Shown here: piece after piece, positions 8,940-17,465 of the stretch
How the letters are laid out: every line of letters starts with the position of its first letter
How positions within the stretch are numbered: position 1 is the stretch's first letter
Assembly: GCA_023389595.1 (NCBI GenBank)
Contig: JAEWEF010000085.1
Location: forward strand, 1-47,099
DNA length: 47,099 nucleotides
Reading direction: 5' to 3'
Source: Fusobacteriota bacterium
Lineage (GTDB): Bacteria; Fusobacteriota; Fusobacteriia; Fusobacteriales; Fusobacteriaceae
Translations under genes and position numbers: made by a program
The notes under the pieces: generated by a model
Told to the model about the DNA's origin: nothing
The model's database searches: none
Seen by the model: only the letters and a program-made list of their open reading frames with translations

Positions 8940-10991
8940 TCATTTAAATTTTTTATCTATATCGAATAAAATGAAAGGATTTTTAATAGCTCCTTTATTT
9001 TTTTGTAGATATTCTACAACTTCATCTCTAACTAGATTTATTGTTTTTAAGTCGTGTATAATATCTATAAATTTTAAATCACTAAAACCACTTTGTTTTA
9101 CTCCGAATATTTCTCCGGCATTTCTCATATTTAAATCTTCTTCAGCTATTTTAAAACCATCGTTTGTTTCTTCCATTATTTTTAATCTTTGAGATGAATT
9201 GTCATTATCTGCATATGAAATCAAAAAACAGTACGAGTTTTTATCTCCTCTTCCTATTCTTCCTCTCAACTGATGTAGTGCTGCTAACCCAAATCTTTCG
9301 GCGTTAAATATTGACATGATTGTGGCGTTTGGCACGTCTATTCCAACTTCTATTAAAGTTGTTGATACGAGTATACTATAATGATTTTTTTTAAATTTTG
9401 ACATTATTTCATCTTTTTCTTTAGATGTCATTCTTCCGTGTATAATTCCAACATTAAAATTTTTATAAATTTTACAAATGTCTTCGTATAATTTTTCTAC
9501 CGATTGCACACTAATTTTTTCACTATCTTCTATTAATGGAGCAACAAAATATGCTTGACTTCCTTCGGTTAATTTCTTTGTTATAAATGAATTCATTTTT
9601 TCTAAATCATACTTATTGTTTATCCATTTCGTTTTTATTTTTTTTCTATTAGGAGGTAAGCTATCTATGATTGATACATCTAAATCACCATATATAGTAA
9701 GAGCTAAAGATCTTGGTATAGGAGTTGCACTCATAACAATTAGATTGCTTAGATATCCCTTATCTTTTAATTTTTTCCTCTGATTAACTCCAAATCTATG
9801 CTGTTCATCAACAATTATCATTCCAAGTTTTTTAAACTTAACATTACCTTCTATAAGTGAATGAGTTCCTATTACTATGTCAATTTCACCTTGTGAAATT
9901 CTCTCTAAAATATCTTTTTTATTTTTTTGTTTGGTACTAGAAGTTAAAAGTTCTACAGTGAACCCTATTTTATTTAATTTTTCTTTTACTCCTAAATAGT
10001 GCTGAGTTGCTAAAATTTCTGTTGGAGCCATAATAACTCCCTGATAACCATTTTCAACCATATACACCAACATTACCATCGCAACAATTGTTTTGCCACT
10101 TCCAACGTCCCCTTGTATTAGTCTGTTTATTAAAATTCCGTTATTTATTTCTTCATATATTTCAGATATAACTTTTTTTTGAGCATTAGTTAATTCAAAA
10201 TCATATAGACTTAAAAATCTTTTTACCTTCTCTTTTTTTTGGGATATAGAGTATTTATTTTTATTATCAAGTATGCCTGTATATTTATCTTTTAAAATTC
10301 CAAATTCAAGCACTAATAATTCCTCTATTGCGAAACGTCTTTTTGCCAATTCTATCATTTTAATATTTGTAGGAAAATGTATTTCTTTTAGAGCAATTTT
10401 TCTATCCATTATTTTATATTTAGACGCTATTTCTTCTGGAATATTTTCTTCAAAATATTCTAAATACACTTTTAAAACTTTTTTTATTAAACTTCTAAGT
10501 GTATTTTGTGTAATTTCTTTTTTGCTACTATATATAGGTAAAATTTCAGATATATTTTCCTTTTTCTGTCCATCCATAAGTTTAAATTCTGGATTCGTCA
10601 TTTGGTACATATATCCTCTTTTAACCTGTGAAATAAAAATATATTCCTTTCCAACTTTTAAAGTTTTAAATAGGTAGGGCATACCAAACCAAACAATTTC
10701 CATACTACCAGTTCCATCACTCACAATTGCTTTCACCATTTTTTTTCTAACGAAACTAAAAGGTGCCATCACCTTGATGATATTAGCCTTTATTACAGCA
10801 TATTCGTTCCCTATTAATTCATTTATTTTTTTTATATTGGTTCTATCATCGTAAGCTCTTGGAAAATAGTAAATTAAATCGTAAACTGTATTTATATTTA
10901 ATTGTTTTAACAAGTTACATTGTTTTTCTGTAACTAATCTTCCTACTAAAGTTTCTATACTATCATAAATTTTTGAATAATCTTTTAGCAT
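8940..10991 (-). CDS. recG: ATP-dependent DNA helicase RecG
   Basis: RecG remodels stalled forks and Holliday junctions. The N-terminal wedge/OB domain includes the YFPRAYDDRT segment near residue 50. The helicase core has Walker A QGDVGSGKTIVA near 290, DEQHRFG (Walker B/DExH), SATPIPRSLALT, and the C-terminal motif VI QLRGRIGRG. The length (683 aa) is normal. An in-frame TTG lies two codons upstream (10997), but it is only 3 bases from GGAG; the ATG at 10991 with about 9 bases spacing is preferred. It is transcribed divergently from the 305-aa gene. Confidence 0.96.
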   Translation of the reverse strand: MLKDYSKIYDSIETLVGRLVTEKQCNLLKQLNINTVYDLIYYFPRAYDDRTNIKKINELIGNEYAVIKANIIKVMAPFSFVRKKMVKAIVSDGTGSMEIVWFGMPYLFKTLKVGKEYIFISQVKRGYMYQMTNPEFKLMDGQKKENISEILPIYSSKKEITQNTLRSLIKKVLKVYLEYFEENIPEEIASKYKIMDRKIALKEIHFPTNIKMIELAKRRFAIEELLVLEFGILKDKYTGILDNKNKYSISQKKEKVKRFLSLYDFELTNAQKKVISEIYEEINNGILINRLIQGDVGSGKTIVAMVMLVYMVENGYQGVIMAPTEILATQHYLGVKEKLNKIGFTVELLTSSTKQKNKKDILERISQGEIDIVIGTHSLIEGNVKFKKLGMIIVDEQHRFGVNQRKKLKDKGYLSNLIVMSATPIPRSLALTIYGDLDVSIIDSLPPNRKKIKTKWINNKYDLEKMNSFITKKLTEGSQAYFVAPLIEDSEKISVQSVEKLYEDICKIYKNFNVGIIHGRMTSKEKDEIMSKFKKNHYSILVSTTLIEVGIDVPNATIMSIFNAERFGLAALHQLRGRIGRGDKNSYCFLISYADNDNSSQRLKIMEETNDGFKIAEEDLNMRNAGEIFGVKQSGFSDLKFIDIIHDLKTINLVRDEVVEYLQKNKGAIKNPFILFDIDKKFK

Positions 10992-11131
10992 TGCCAAAAA
11001 ACTCCTTTTTATTATAATAATATTATATTTTAAATGAAGTAAAAAAACAAGTTGACATAATATTTTTATCTTTATTTTTAAATTGTGATATTATATAATA
11101 ATTAAAATAAAAATTATAATGGTGGTATATT

Positions 11132-12049
11132 ATGAATCTCAATAAGAAAGAGTTAATATTTTTAAATAGAGAGAATTTCTATGAGAATTTTGAATTAATA
11201 ATGAAAAAGCCTAGCAAATATATTATAATGATAAGCATAGAGTATAAAACATTTAAGGAAGACATAGCTTTAATAGATTTTTTAAAAGTAAAATTAAAAA
11301 AAGAAATTTTAGATAATGTTATTGCAATAAGTGACAGAATGTTTTTAGCCAACGATTTAGATATAGAGGCCACTCTTCATTTAAAAGAATTTAAAAAATT
11401 TGAATTCGATAATTTTCAAAAAGCATTTAATCAATTTAAATTTAAATTTTTTAAATTAACTGAATTTTTAGATGCAGTTTCAAGTGCATATCTTTACACT
11501 TTAAACACTTATATACACGAAAATCCTTGGTTTTTTTCAATCAACAACTTAGGTGTACTTTTAATAAATGACAAAAATTTAACAGCAATACAAAACGATT
11601 ATCCTAAAATGAAAAGAAGAACTTCAGATATAATACTAATAGACTTAAATGATTCAGAATACGATGAAACAAAAAAGAAACTTTTGAAAATGTTGGGTTT
11701 TGATTCTCTTATAACATTTGCAATTACGAATAAAAAGAACGCTAAATTTATTAAAAATATAGACTTGATTTTATATAATAAATCTAAAGATTGTTTTGAC
11801 AATTCTTTGAATTTTGTAAAAAGTTTTTTAAGAAAAAATAATTTTGAAAAAGTTAGAAACTATTTAGATATTGAAGAAAGAAATTTCGACGTGGATATTT
11901 TTTTTGAAAGAGAACCTATTCGTCTTCCAAAAAAATACGAACTGAGTTTTGCAAACAAAAGAAGTCAATCTAAATATAAATATTCAGAAAGAAATTGTTT
12001 TTCTATAAATGAAAAAGATAAGTATTTTGTTTTAACAAAAATTTATTAG
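11132..12049 (+). CDS. Unknown 305-residue cytoplasmic protein upstream of shikimate genes
   Basis: I do not recognise a family. The protein is rich in Lys, Phe, Asn and Ile, lacks a signal peptide and membrane spans, and has no cysteine cluster or nucleotide-binding loop that I can see. Segments such as KYIIMISIEYKTF and SDIILIDLNDSEYDE look like beta-strand/turn elements of an alpha/beta fold; between them a region with an aromatic-rich FDNFQKAFNQFKFKFFKL stretch looks helical. Its stop is 13 bases before the chorismate mutase gene, so it is the first gene of that operon. A GGTGG ribosome binding site precedes the ATG. TATAAT at 11094-11099 may be its -10 box, but no well-spaced -35 was found. 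Confidence 0.8.
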   Translation: MNLNKKELIFLNRENFYENFELIMKKPSKYIIMISIEYKTFKEDIALIDFLKVKLKKEILDNVIAISDRMFLANDLDIEATLHLKEFKKFEFDNFQKAFNQFKFKFFKLTEFLDAVSSAYLYTLNTYIHENPWFFSINNLGVLLINDKNLTAIQNDYPKMKRRTSDIILIDLNDSEYDETKKKLLKMLGFDSLITFAITNKKNAKFIKNIDLILYNKSKDCFDNSLNFVKSFLRKNNFEKVRNYLDIEERNFDVDIFFEREPIRLPKKYELSFANKRSQSKYKYSERNCFSINEKDKYFVLTKIY

Positions 12050-12062
12050 TAAAGGATAACAT

Positions 12063-12323
12063 ATGAACATAGAAGATCTTAGAAAAGAATTAGATAAAAT
12101 TGATTTTGAATTAATTAGATTATTTCAAGAAAGAATTGAAATATCTAAAAACATAGGCTATTACAAGCTAAAAAATAATATGGAAATTTTTGATGAAAAA
12201 AGAGAAAAATTTGTAATAGATAGAAATATAAAAAATGTTCCCAGTAGTTATCAACAATACGTTATTGAATTCACAAAATTTCTTATGACTATAAGTAAGG
12301 AAGTGCAAAAATGTTTAAAATAG
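12063..12323 (+). CDS. Chorismate mutase, AroQ (all-helical) type
   Basis: It converts chorismate to prephenate at the branch to Phe/Tyr. This is an 86-residue monofunctional domain that opens with the diagnostic pattern LRKELDKIDFELIRLFQERIEI-like helix, carrying the conserved Arg, Asp and Arg, followed by KNIGYYKL with the active-site lysine. The helix near residues 45-55 has EKREK. Its 3' end overlaps aroE by 13 bases, so the two are translationally coupled. Similar stand-alone mutases are about 85-95 aa. Confidence 0.85.
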   Translation: MNIEDLRKELDKIDFELIRLFQERIEISKNIGYYKLKNNMEIFDEKREKFVIDRNIKNVPSSYQQYVIEFTKFLMTISKEVQKCLK

Positions 12324-13108
12324 GTTTACTCGGAGAAAAACTTTCTCATTCTTACTCAAAAATAATTCATGAAATTATTTTTTCTCACGAAAATATAAAT
12401 TCAGAATACAAACTTTACGAATGTCCAAAAGAAAATGTTGAATCATTTCAAGAATATATGAAAAAAAACGACATAAAAGGTGTAAATATAACAATGCCTT
12501 ATAAGTTATTTTTTATGGATAAGTTAGATGAAATTTCAGAGCAAGCTAAACAATTAGGCTCTATAAATTTAATGTATTTTCACGAAGATAAAATTTATGG
12601 GGATAATACAGACTATTATGGTTTTTTACAAACTTTAATTAAAAATAATATAGATGTAACAAATAAATCAGTTTCTATAATAGGAAATGGCGGTGCAGCA
12701 AAAGCTGTAAAAGGCGTTTTAAAAAACTTAAATGCAAAAGAAATACATTCATATTTTAGAAAAGATAAAAAATCTAAAATAGAATTTATTGTAAAGGGTG
12801 ATGCACCAAAAGGAGACATATTAATAAATACCACTCCTATAGGTATGTATCCAGATGTAAATTCGTGTCCAATAGACAAAAAATTTATAAAAAATTTTAA
12901 TGTTGTAATAGATCTAATATACAATCCTCTCGAAACTGAACTTTTAAAAGAAGCAAAATTAAATAGCATTAAAGCCGTTAATGGAATAGAAATGTTAATA
13001 TATCAAGCTATGAAAACTGATGAGATATTATTCAATAAAAAGTTTGGAGACGAATTATTTGAATGCATAAAAAATCATTTAAATTATAGAATAAATAAGG
13101 GAGTCTAA
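12311..13108 (+). CDS. aroE: Shikimate dehydrogenase
   Basis: This enzyme reduces 3-dehydroshikimate to shikimate with NADPH. The shikimate-binding SHSYSKIIH is at residues 13-21, the catalytic lysine lies in NITMPYK, and NTDYYGF holds the catalytic aspartate partner. The nucleotide-binding GNGGAAKAV follows in the middle, and the C-terminal NGIEMLIYQA motif is present. The length of 265 aa is normal. The start overlaps the chorismate mutase gene; AAGGAAGTGC inside that gene is its ribosome binding site. It is 2 bases upstream of the dehydroquinase gene. Confidence 0.95.
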   Translation: MFKIGLLGEKLSHSYSKIIHEIIFSHENINSEYKLYECPKENVESFQEYMKKNDIKGVNITMPYKLFFMDKLDEISEQAKQLGSINLMYFHEDKIYGDNTDYYGFLQTLIKNNIDVTNKSVSIIGNGGAAKAVKGVLKNLNAKEIHSYFRKDKKSKIEFIVKGDAPKGDILINTTPIGMYPDVNSCPIDKKFIKNFNVVIDLIYNPLETELLKEAKLNSIKAVNGIEMLIYQAMKTDEILFNKKFGDELFECIKNHLNYRINKGV

Positions 13109-13110
13109 AT

Positions 13111-13536
13111 ATGAAAATAATGATAATTAATGGACCTAATTTGAATCTATTAGGAATTAGAGATAATAATGTTTATGGAGATAAAAGTTACGATTATATA
13201 TGTGATTACATAAGATCAAAATTTGATGACGACTTTACTTTTTTTCAATCTAATTCAGAAGGAGAAATTATTGATTGTATTCATAAATCTCTATTTGATA
13301 AATATGATGGCGTAGTAATAAATGCTGCAGGATACTCACATACATCTGTATCTATTGCTGATGCTATAGAATGTATTTCACAATATATCCCAGTAATAGA
13401 AGTTCATATTTCTAATATTTATGCAAGAGAAGATTTCAGAAATAAATCTTTTATTTCAAAATTTTGTAAAGGAGTTATCTCCGGCTTTGGAATTAACTCT
13501 TATCTACTAGCTATTCACGCTTTAAAAGAAAATTAA
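13111..13536 (+). CDS. aroQ: 3-dehydroquinate dehydratase, type II
   Basis: It converts 3-dehydroquinate to 3-dehydroshikimate, the step before AroE. Family landmarks are GPNLNLLGIR at residues 8-17 with the flexible-loop arginine, a YG pair, QSNSEGEIID (residues about 50-59), INAAGYSHTS in place of the usual INPGAYTHTS, and VEVHISNIYAREDFR with the catalytic histidine. The length of 141 aa is typical of the dodecameric type II enzyme. It is the third shikimate-related gene in this operon. Confidence 0.95.
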   Translation: MKIMIINGPNLNLLGIRDNNVYGDKSYDYICDYIRSKFDDDFTFFQSNSEGEIIDCIHKSLFDKYDGVVINAAGYSHTSVSIADAIECISQYIPVIEVHISNIYAREDFRNKSFISKFCKGVISGFGINSYLLAIHALKEN

Positions 13537-13558
13537 ATTTTTGGAAGGTGGTTTTTAT

Positions 13559-14314
13559 ATGAAATTAATTTCGTGGAATGTAAATGGTATCAGAGCATGT
13601 TTGAATAAGGGATTTTTAGATTATTTTAAACAATCTGATTCAGATATATTTTGCTTACAAGAAATTAAACTGAGTCACGGTCAACTATCTTTGGATCTAG
13701 AAGGTTATCATCAATATTGGAATTACGCTGAAAAAAAAGGTTATTCTGGTACAGCTATTTTTACAAAAAAAGAACCAATATCCGTTAGCTACGGAATAAA
13801 CATAGAGGAACACGATAACGAAGGAAGAGTTATAACTCTTGAATTTGAAAATTTTTATATGGTAACCGTATACACTCCAAATTCTAAAGATCAATTACTA
13901 AGACTTGATTATAGAATGGTATGGGAAGATGCTTTTAGAGAATACCTTGTTAATTTAGATAAAATTAAGCCAGTTATTCTATGTGGAGATTTAAATGTTG
14001 CTCACAAAGAAATTGATTTGAAAAATCCAAAATCAAATAAAAGAAATCCAGGATTTACAGATGAAGAAAGAGATAAATTTTCTCAACTGTTAAATGCCGG
14101 ATTCACTGATAGTTTTAGATACCTATATCCCGATCTTGAACACGCTTATTCGTGGTGGTCTTATAGAGGTAGAGCCAGAGAAAATAATACAGGGTGGAGA
14201 ATAGACTATTTTGTGGTTTCTAATAAAATAAAAGATAAAATAAAAGAAGCAGAAATTCATTCTCAAATTTTAGGATCTGATCATTGTCCTGTAGTATTAA
14301 ATATTGATTTATAA
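13559..14314 (+). CDS. exoA: Exodeoxyribonuclease III / AP endonuclease (ExoA/Xth family)
   Basis: It is a base-excision repair enzyme cutting at abasic sites. The motifs of the endonuclease/exonuclease/phosphatase fold are complete: SWNVNGIRA at the N-terminus, LQEIKLS with the metal-binding Glu, YTPNS, GDLNVAH, WRIDYFVVS and GSDHCPV with the catalytic Asp-His. The protein has 251 aa, close to the Gram-positive ExoA length. The frame is open six codons further upstream (to 13541), but the strong GGAAGGTGG site places the start at 13559. It lies 22 bases after aroQ and is followed by a terminator. Confidence 0.95.
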   Translation: MKLISWNVNGIRACLNKGFLDYFKQSDSDIFCLQEIKLSHGQLSLDLEGYHQYWNYAEKKGYSGTAIFTKKEPISVSYGINIEEHDNEGRVITLEFENFYMVTVYTPNSKDQLLRLDYRMVWEDAFREYLVNLDKIKPVILCGDLNVAHKEIDLKNPKSNKRNPGFTDEERDKFSQLLNAGFTDSFRYLYPDLEHAYSWWSYRGRARENNTGWRIDYFVVSNKIKDKIKEAEIHSQILGSDHCPVVLNIDL

Positions 14315-14320
14315 AAAAAT

Positions 14321-14352
14321 AAAAACGGTGTCTATTTTTACACCGTTTTTTA
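14321..14352. terminator. Bidirectional terminator between exoA and the DUF4198 gene
   Basis: An 11-bp stem with A-rich left flank and T-rich right flank (14321-14331 with 14340-14350) lies between two converging genes and can end transcription from both sides. Confidence 0.85.
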
Positions 14353-14361
14353 TTTAAAAAA

Positions 14362-15153
14362 TTATTCAAATTCAACTAAAAGAGTTGCATCAAATACTTC
14401 TTTTACACCTTCTTTTCTTGGCATATTAGCTCTCATTACCCATTTCCCTTCAAAAGGTGGTATAAAATGGAATATTCCATTAGGATCAGTATAAATATTT
14501 ATTTCATTTTTTTCTACGTGATCTCCTCCTCTGTATATATTAGCTTTAGAATCTACTTTAGCATTCAAGAATGAAGCGTCTATTCTAGATCCAGCCACTG
14601 GATTTCCATTTTTGTCTACAACTTGCCCGACAAATCCATTTTCTTTCCAAGCTCCAACAGGATTCACTAGAGGTATAATTTCATTTTGTCCTTCAGCTAA
14701 TCTCTTATTCCAATCAGAACCTCCACCATCTTTAGTAACTATAAGTTTAGCAGATCCGTTAAATCCGTATCCCATATCTGTTGATCTTCCAGGTATCATT
14801 ACGAAAACCCAGTTTCCTTTTCCAACTAAACCATCAGCTATACCGTAGTTAAGCTCGAAAATTCTACTAGTATTAGTGTCTGTTTTTAATTTTGCTTCTC
14901 TTACTTTAGAAAGCAAATCTTTTTTCTCACCGTTGTGTATCACGTAAGCTTGTTCAGCCTTATGAGTTTTACCATCAACAGTAGCAACATCTATTCCGCC
15001 CTCTTCTTTTCCTTCACCTGGATGTCCAAATAAAAGTTTTACGTTAATTTCTTTTTCCCCGCTGATATCAAGCTTGTCAGTATAAAGATATTGATGATGT
15101 GCAAACAAAGATGATGACATAGCTAAAATCCCCAACAAAATAAATTTTTTCAT
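14362..15153 (-). CDS. Exported DUF4198 (NikK-like) metal-uptake accessory protein
   Basis: DUF4198 proteins are periplasmic or exported and are often found with nickel/cobalt or other transition-metal importers (NikK is one example). A signal peptide covers residues 1-18 and cleavage after LFA would leave a mature protein beginning HHQYLY. A conserved HPGEG follows near residue 43, and the C-terminal half has a transthyretin/carboxypeptidase-regulatory-like beta domain (GQVVDKNGNPVAGSRI, then DPNGIFHFIPP). The length is 263 aa. It is the last gene of the metal operon, 90 bases after the NikL-like gene; that gap holds an 18-bp tandem repeat which may control it. The metal is not shown by sequence. 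Confidence 0.75.
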   Translation of the reverse strand: MKKFILLGILAMSSSLFAHHQYLYTDKLDISGEKEINVKLLFGHPGEGKEEGGIDVATVDGKTHKAEQAYVIHNGEKKDLLSKVREAKLKTDTNTSRIFELNYGIADGLVGKGNWVFVMIPGRSTDMGYGFNGSAKLIVTKDGGGSDWNKRLAEGQNEIIPLVNPVGAWKENGFVGQVVDKNGNPVAGSRIDASFLNAKVDSKANIYRGGDHVEKNEINIYTDPNGIFHFIPPFEGKWVMRANMPRKEGVKEVFDATLLVEFE

Positions 15154-15189
15154 TAAATTACCTCCTAAATTTTATATAATTATTTAATT

Positions 15190-15225
15190 ATTGATTATCA
15201 CTTGATTATTGATTATCACTTGATA
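15190..15225. repeat. Two tandem copies of an 18-bp AT-rich repeat, possible metalloregulator operator
   Basis: Units at 15190-15207 and 15208-15225 differ only in the last base and each contains TGATTATCA, a near-palindrome. Repeated GATTAT/GATAAT hexamers are the hallmark of Fur-family operators. The repeat lies just upstream of the DUF4198 gene on its coding strand. Function is inferred. Confidence 0.5.
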
Positions 15226-15243
15226 TCGTTCCTATAATAGTTT

Positions 15244-15663
15244 TTATTTTTCCAACATAAATTCTTTCCAATCTCCAAAATCGAAATTTTTTACTGCATT
15301 TTCCCATTCAGATTTTTCTGAATCAGTTAATGCTGGACCTTTTTTTGTTGCAACATGACCAACACCTGCGTTCATTATGACTTCATATTTTTCAGTAGCA
15401 GGTTTTGGAATTATAAAACTTCCATCATCTTTCAGTTTTCCTCTGAATATTATTTCTTTTCCATTAAAAGTATCTTCAGGTCCGTTATATGCCTTATCTT
15501 TCACAAGTATCAGCTCCATACCACCAGCTGAACTACCATCAGAAAATCCTCCTTCTATGTATATTTGACCATTGCCCATATCATCAACAGATATTAAAGC
15601 AGCATGAGCAAATATTGCTGTAGAAATAATTAAAGTAAATGCAAACACTAAAAACTTTTTCAT
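15244..15663 (-). CDS. Small exported NikL-like protein
   Basis: This 139-residue protein has a signal peptide over residues 1-19. Cleavage after IFA would give a mature protein beginning HAALIS. The core has a FSDGSSAGGMELILV strand-turn-strand segment resembling the FxDGxPxxGAxV pattern of NikL and other transthyretin-like accessory proteins. It ends with a VGHVATKKGP segment; in NikL a conserved GH occurs at this place. It lies 8 bases after the second solute-binding protein gene. I call it NikL-like on these features only; there is no NikM/NikN or CbiM permease in the window. Confidence 0.6.
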   Translation of the reverse strand: MKKFLVFAFTLIISTAIFAHAALISVDDMGNGQIYIEGGFSDGSSAGGMELILVKDKAYNGPEDTFNGKEIIFRGKLKDDGSFIIPKPATEKYEVIMNAGVGHVATKKGPALTDSEKSEWENAVKNFDFGDWKEFMLEK

Positions 15664-15671
15664 TTTACCTC

Positions 15672-16556
15672 CTATTTTAATGCGTTGATAATGTTTTCTA
15701 AATTATTTTTATATGCTTTTAATATTGCGTCCTTATCCATTTGACCATTATCATCTAATGGTACATTAAGAGTTTCTATATATACAAATTTTCCTCCTAA
15801 CTCTTCGATTTTTTTTACTACTTTTTTCTTTAACCATCTATCCCCAACAAAAATTTTTGTGTTAGATTCTTTAATAATTTTTTCAACTGTGTCTTCGTTT
15901 ACTTCGTCATAATTATATTTTTTACTAAATATATTCAAGTCGTTTATAAAATAATCTAAATTTTTACTTAAATTTATTATTGAATCTTCATTTATTTCTA
16001 AAATTTGTTGTGAAAATTCTCTATCAATTAAATTTATTTTTTCGTTTAAGTTCGCAAGATTTTTTTCTATTTTATTTTTATTTTTTGGATATATTCTTGT
16101 TAAATCCTTCGCAACTATATTTGCTAATTTAATAATGTTAGAACCATTAGTCCATAAATAAGGATTAATATTTCCTTTTTCATCTTGACTAATCAATAAA
16201 TTTACTAATCCATCAAAAGATGTTGCTGCATCAATTTCTATAATATTTATATTTTCTGTTCTAGCTTTAGCGTATAGTTTATCTTCGTTCCAAACTCTTG
16301 ATAAACCAACAACAGCTTCTGCATTATCAAAAATTGATAAATCTAAATCTTTATCTTCAAAAGCTTCAGAAGATGTATCCATAGAAACATCTGACCCGAA
16401 CATAGAATGAACTTTTATATCTGTCCCTTCAGTAAGATAATTAACCAAAGAATAAATAGGCTGTATTGAAGTTATCACAGTATTTTTAGTAAAAGAAGAA
16501 AAACTTATTATCATAAAAAATAAAATTAATATTTTTTTCAATCTAATCATCCCCAT
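15672..16556 (-). CDS. Second solute-binding protein of the metal ABC operon, lacking the usual histidine ligands
   Basis: This is a ZnuA/TroA-fold cluster A-I binding protein by length (294 aa), operon position and pattern: signal peptide (residues about 5-23), TSIQPIYSLVNYLTEG start, NPYLWTNGSNIIKLA in the place of the normal DPHxWLDP, a long linking helix, and FVGDRWLKKKVVKKIEELGG near the C-terminus. Residues that normally bind metal are replaced: the DPH histidine is tyrosine and the mid-protein histidine region reads LSKNLDYF. Only one histidine (KVHSMFG) is visible in the mature part. It follows the permease gene after 3 bases. It may bind a different ligand, bind metal with carboxylates, or be regulatory. 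The first ATG is favoured by AAGGAAT spacing. Confidence 0.7.
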   Translation of the reverse strand: MGMIRLKKILILFFMIISFSSFTKNTVITSIQPIYSLVNYLTEGTDIKVHSMFGSDVSMDTSSEAFEDKDLDLSIFDNAEAVVGLSRVWNEDKLYAKARTENINIIEIDAATSFDGLVNLLISQDEKGNINPYLWTNGSNIIKLANIVAKDLTRIYPKNKNKIEKNLANLNEKINLIDREFSQQILEINEDSIINLSKNLDYFINDLNIFSKKYNYDEVNEDTVEKIIKESNTKIFVGDRWLKKKVVKKIEELGGKFVYIETLNVPLDDNGQMDKDAILKAYKNNLENIINALK

Positions 16557-16559
16557 TTT

Positions 16560-17453
16560 TTAAATTCCTTCTGAAAAACTTTTAACTACACTTTTTATTA
16601 TGACACTTACAATAAATATAAATGCAGCAACTAAAATTATTGCTCCACCAGAAGGTATTGTCCAATCATAATGTATAGGTAAAAATATCCCTAATATACA
16701 ACTTACAGTAGAAAAAACTATACTATAAACTATAAATTCTTTCATAGATTTAGATAAATTTTTAGCTGCTGCTGCCGGTATTATTAATAGAGCTTCAACC
16801 AAAATTGAACCAACTATCTTAAGCGAAGCAACTGTTATTATAGTTATAGTAAGTATAAATAAATATTCTAAAAAATTTATTTTAACTCCTCTTACTGCGG
16901 CTAAGCTTGAATTAAAACTAGATATTAACATATCGTTAAAATAAGGTATTAATATTATCAATAATAATATAGTAGAAAAAATTAATATATATATGTCTAT
17001 ATCATTAACTGTAAGTATAGATCCGAATAATATACTCTCTAATATATGAGAGTTAACCTTGCTTGAAATCGCAACTATTAAACTTCCGCCTATAGTAATC
17101 GAAATTGCAAGAAAAACTCCAATTAAAATATCAGAGGACATTTTAGTTCTATTTCTTGTATAATTTATAAATATTGCAAATAATATACAGTAACCAAATA
17201 ATGACACAAAAGGAGTTGAAGTAGGTTCTCCTAAAAGTATTCCTAAAGCAACTCCAGTAAGAGCAGCGTGCCCTATAGCTTCAGAAAAAAATGCCATTTT
17301 TTTTGTAACAACCATAGTTCCAAGTCCACCAAGAGTTGGTCCTATAAATAATGCACAGATCAAAGCATTTATAACAAAACCATACTGTAATGACTGTGGC
17401 AATATTCCTTCTCTTGACAGTTCCATTATAAAATATCTTAAACTTTCAAACAA
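16560..17453 (-). CDS. znuB: Metal ABC transporter permease (ZnuB/TroC family)
   Basis: This is the membrane subunit of a zinc/manganese-type importer. The 297-residue protein has about eight hydrophobic spans. The family block FFSEAIGHAALTGVALG near residues 55-71 (SHAxLPG-like signature) and the later GSILVEALLIIPAAAAKNLS block are clear. The start codon is TTG, placed 5 bases after GGAGG. It lies 12 bases after the ATPase gene. The specific metal cannot be read from the sequence; zinc or manganese is most likely for the family. Confidence 0.9.
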   Translation of the reverse strand: MFESLRYFIMELSREGILPQSLQYGFVINALICALFIGPTLGGLGTMVVTKKMAFFSEAIGHAALTGVALGILLGEPTSTPFVSLFGYCILFAIFINYTRNRTKMSSDILIGVFLAISITIGGSLIVAISSKVNSHILESILFGSILTVNDIDIYILIFSTILLLIILIPYFNDMLISSFNSSLAAVRGVKINFLEYLFILTITIITVASLKIVGSILVEALLIIPAAAAKNLSKSMKEFIVYSIVFSTVSCILGIFLPIHYDWTIPSGGAIILVAAFIFIVSVIIKSVVKSFSEGI

Positions 17454-17465
17454 TTGTTCCTCCCA

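Noticed and set aside
11052..11057. TTGACA upstream of the 305-aa gene as its -35 box
   Set aside because: The only good TATAAT lies at 11094-11099, 36 bases away, far outside normal spacing, so these two cannot form one promoter.
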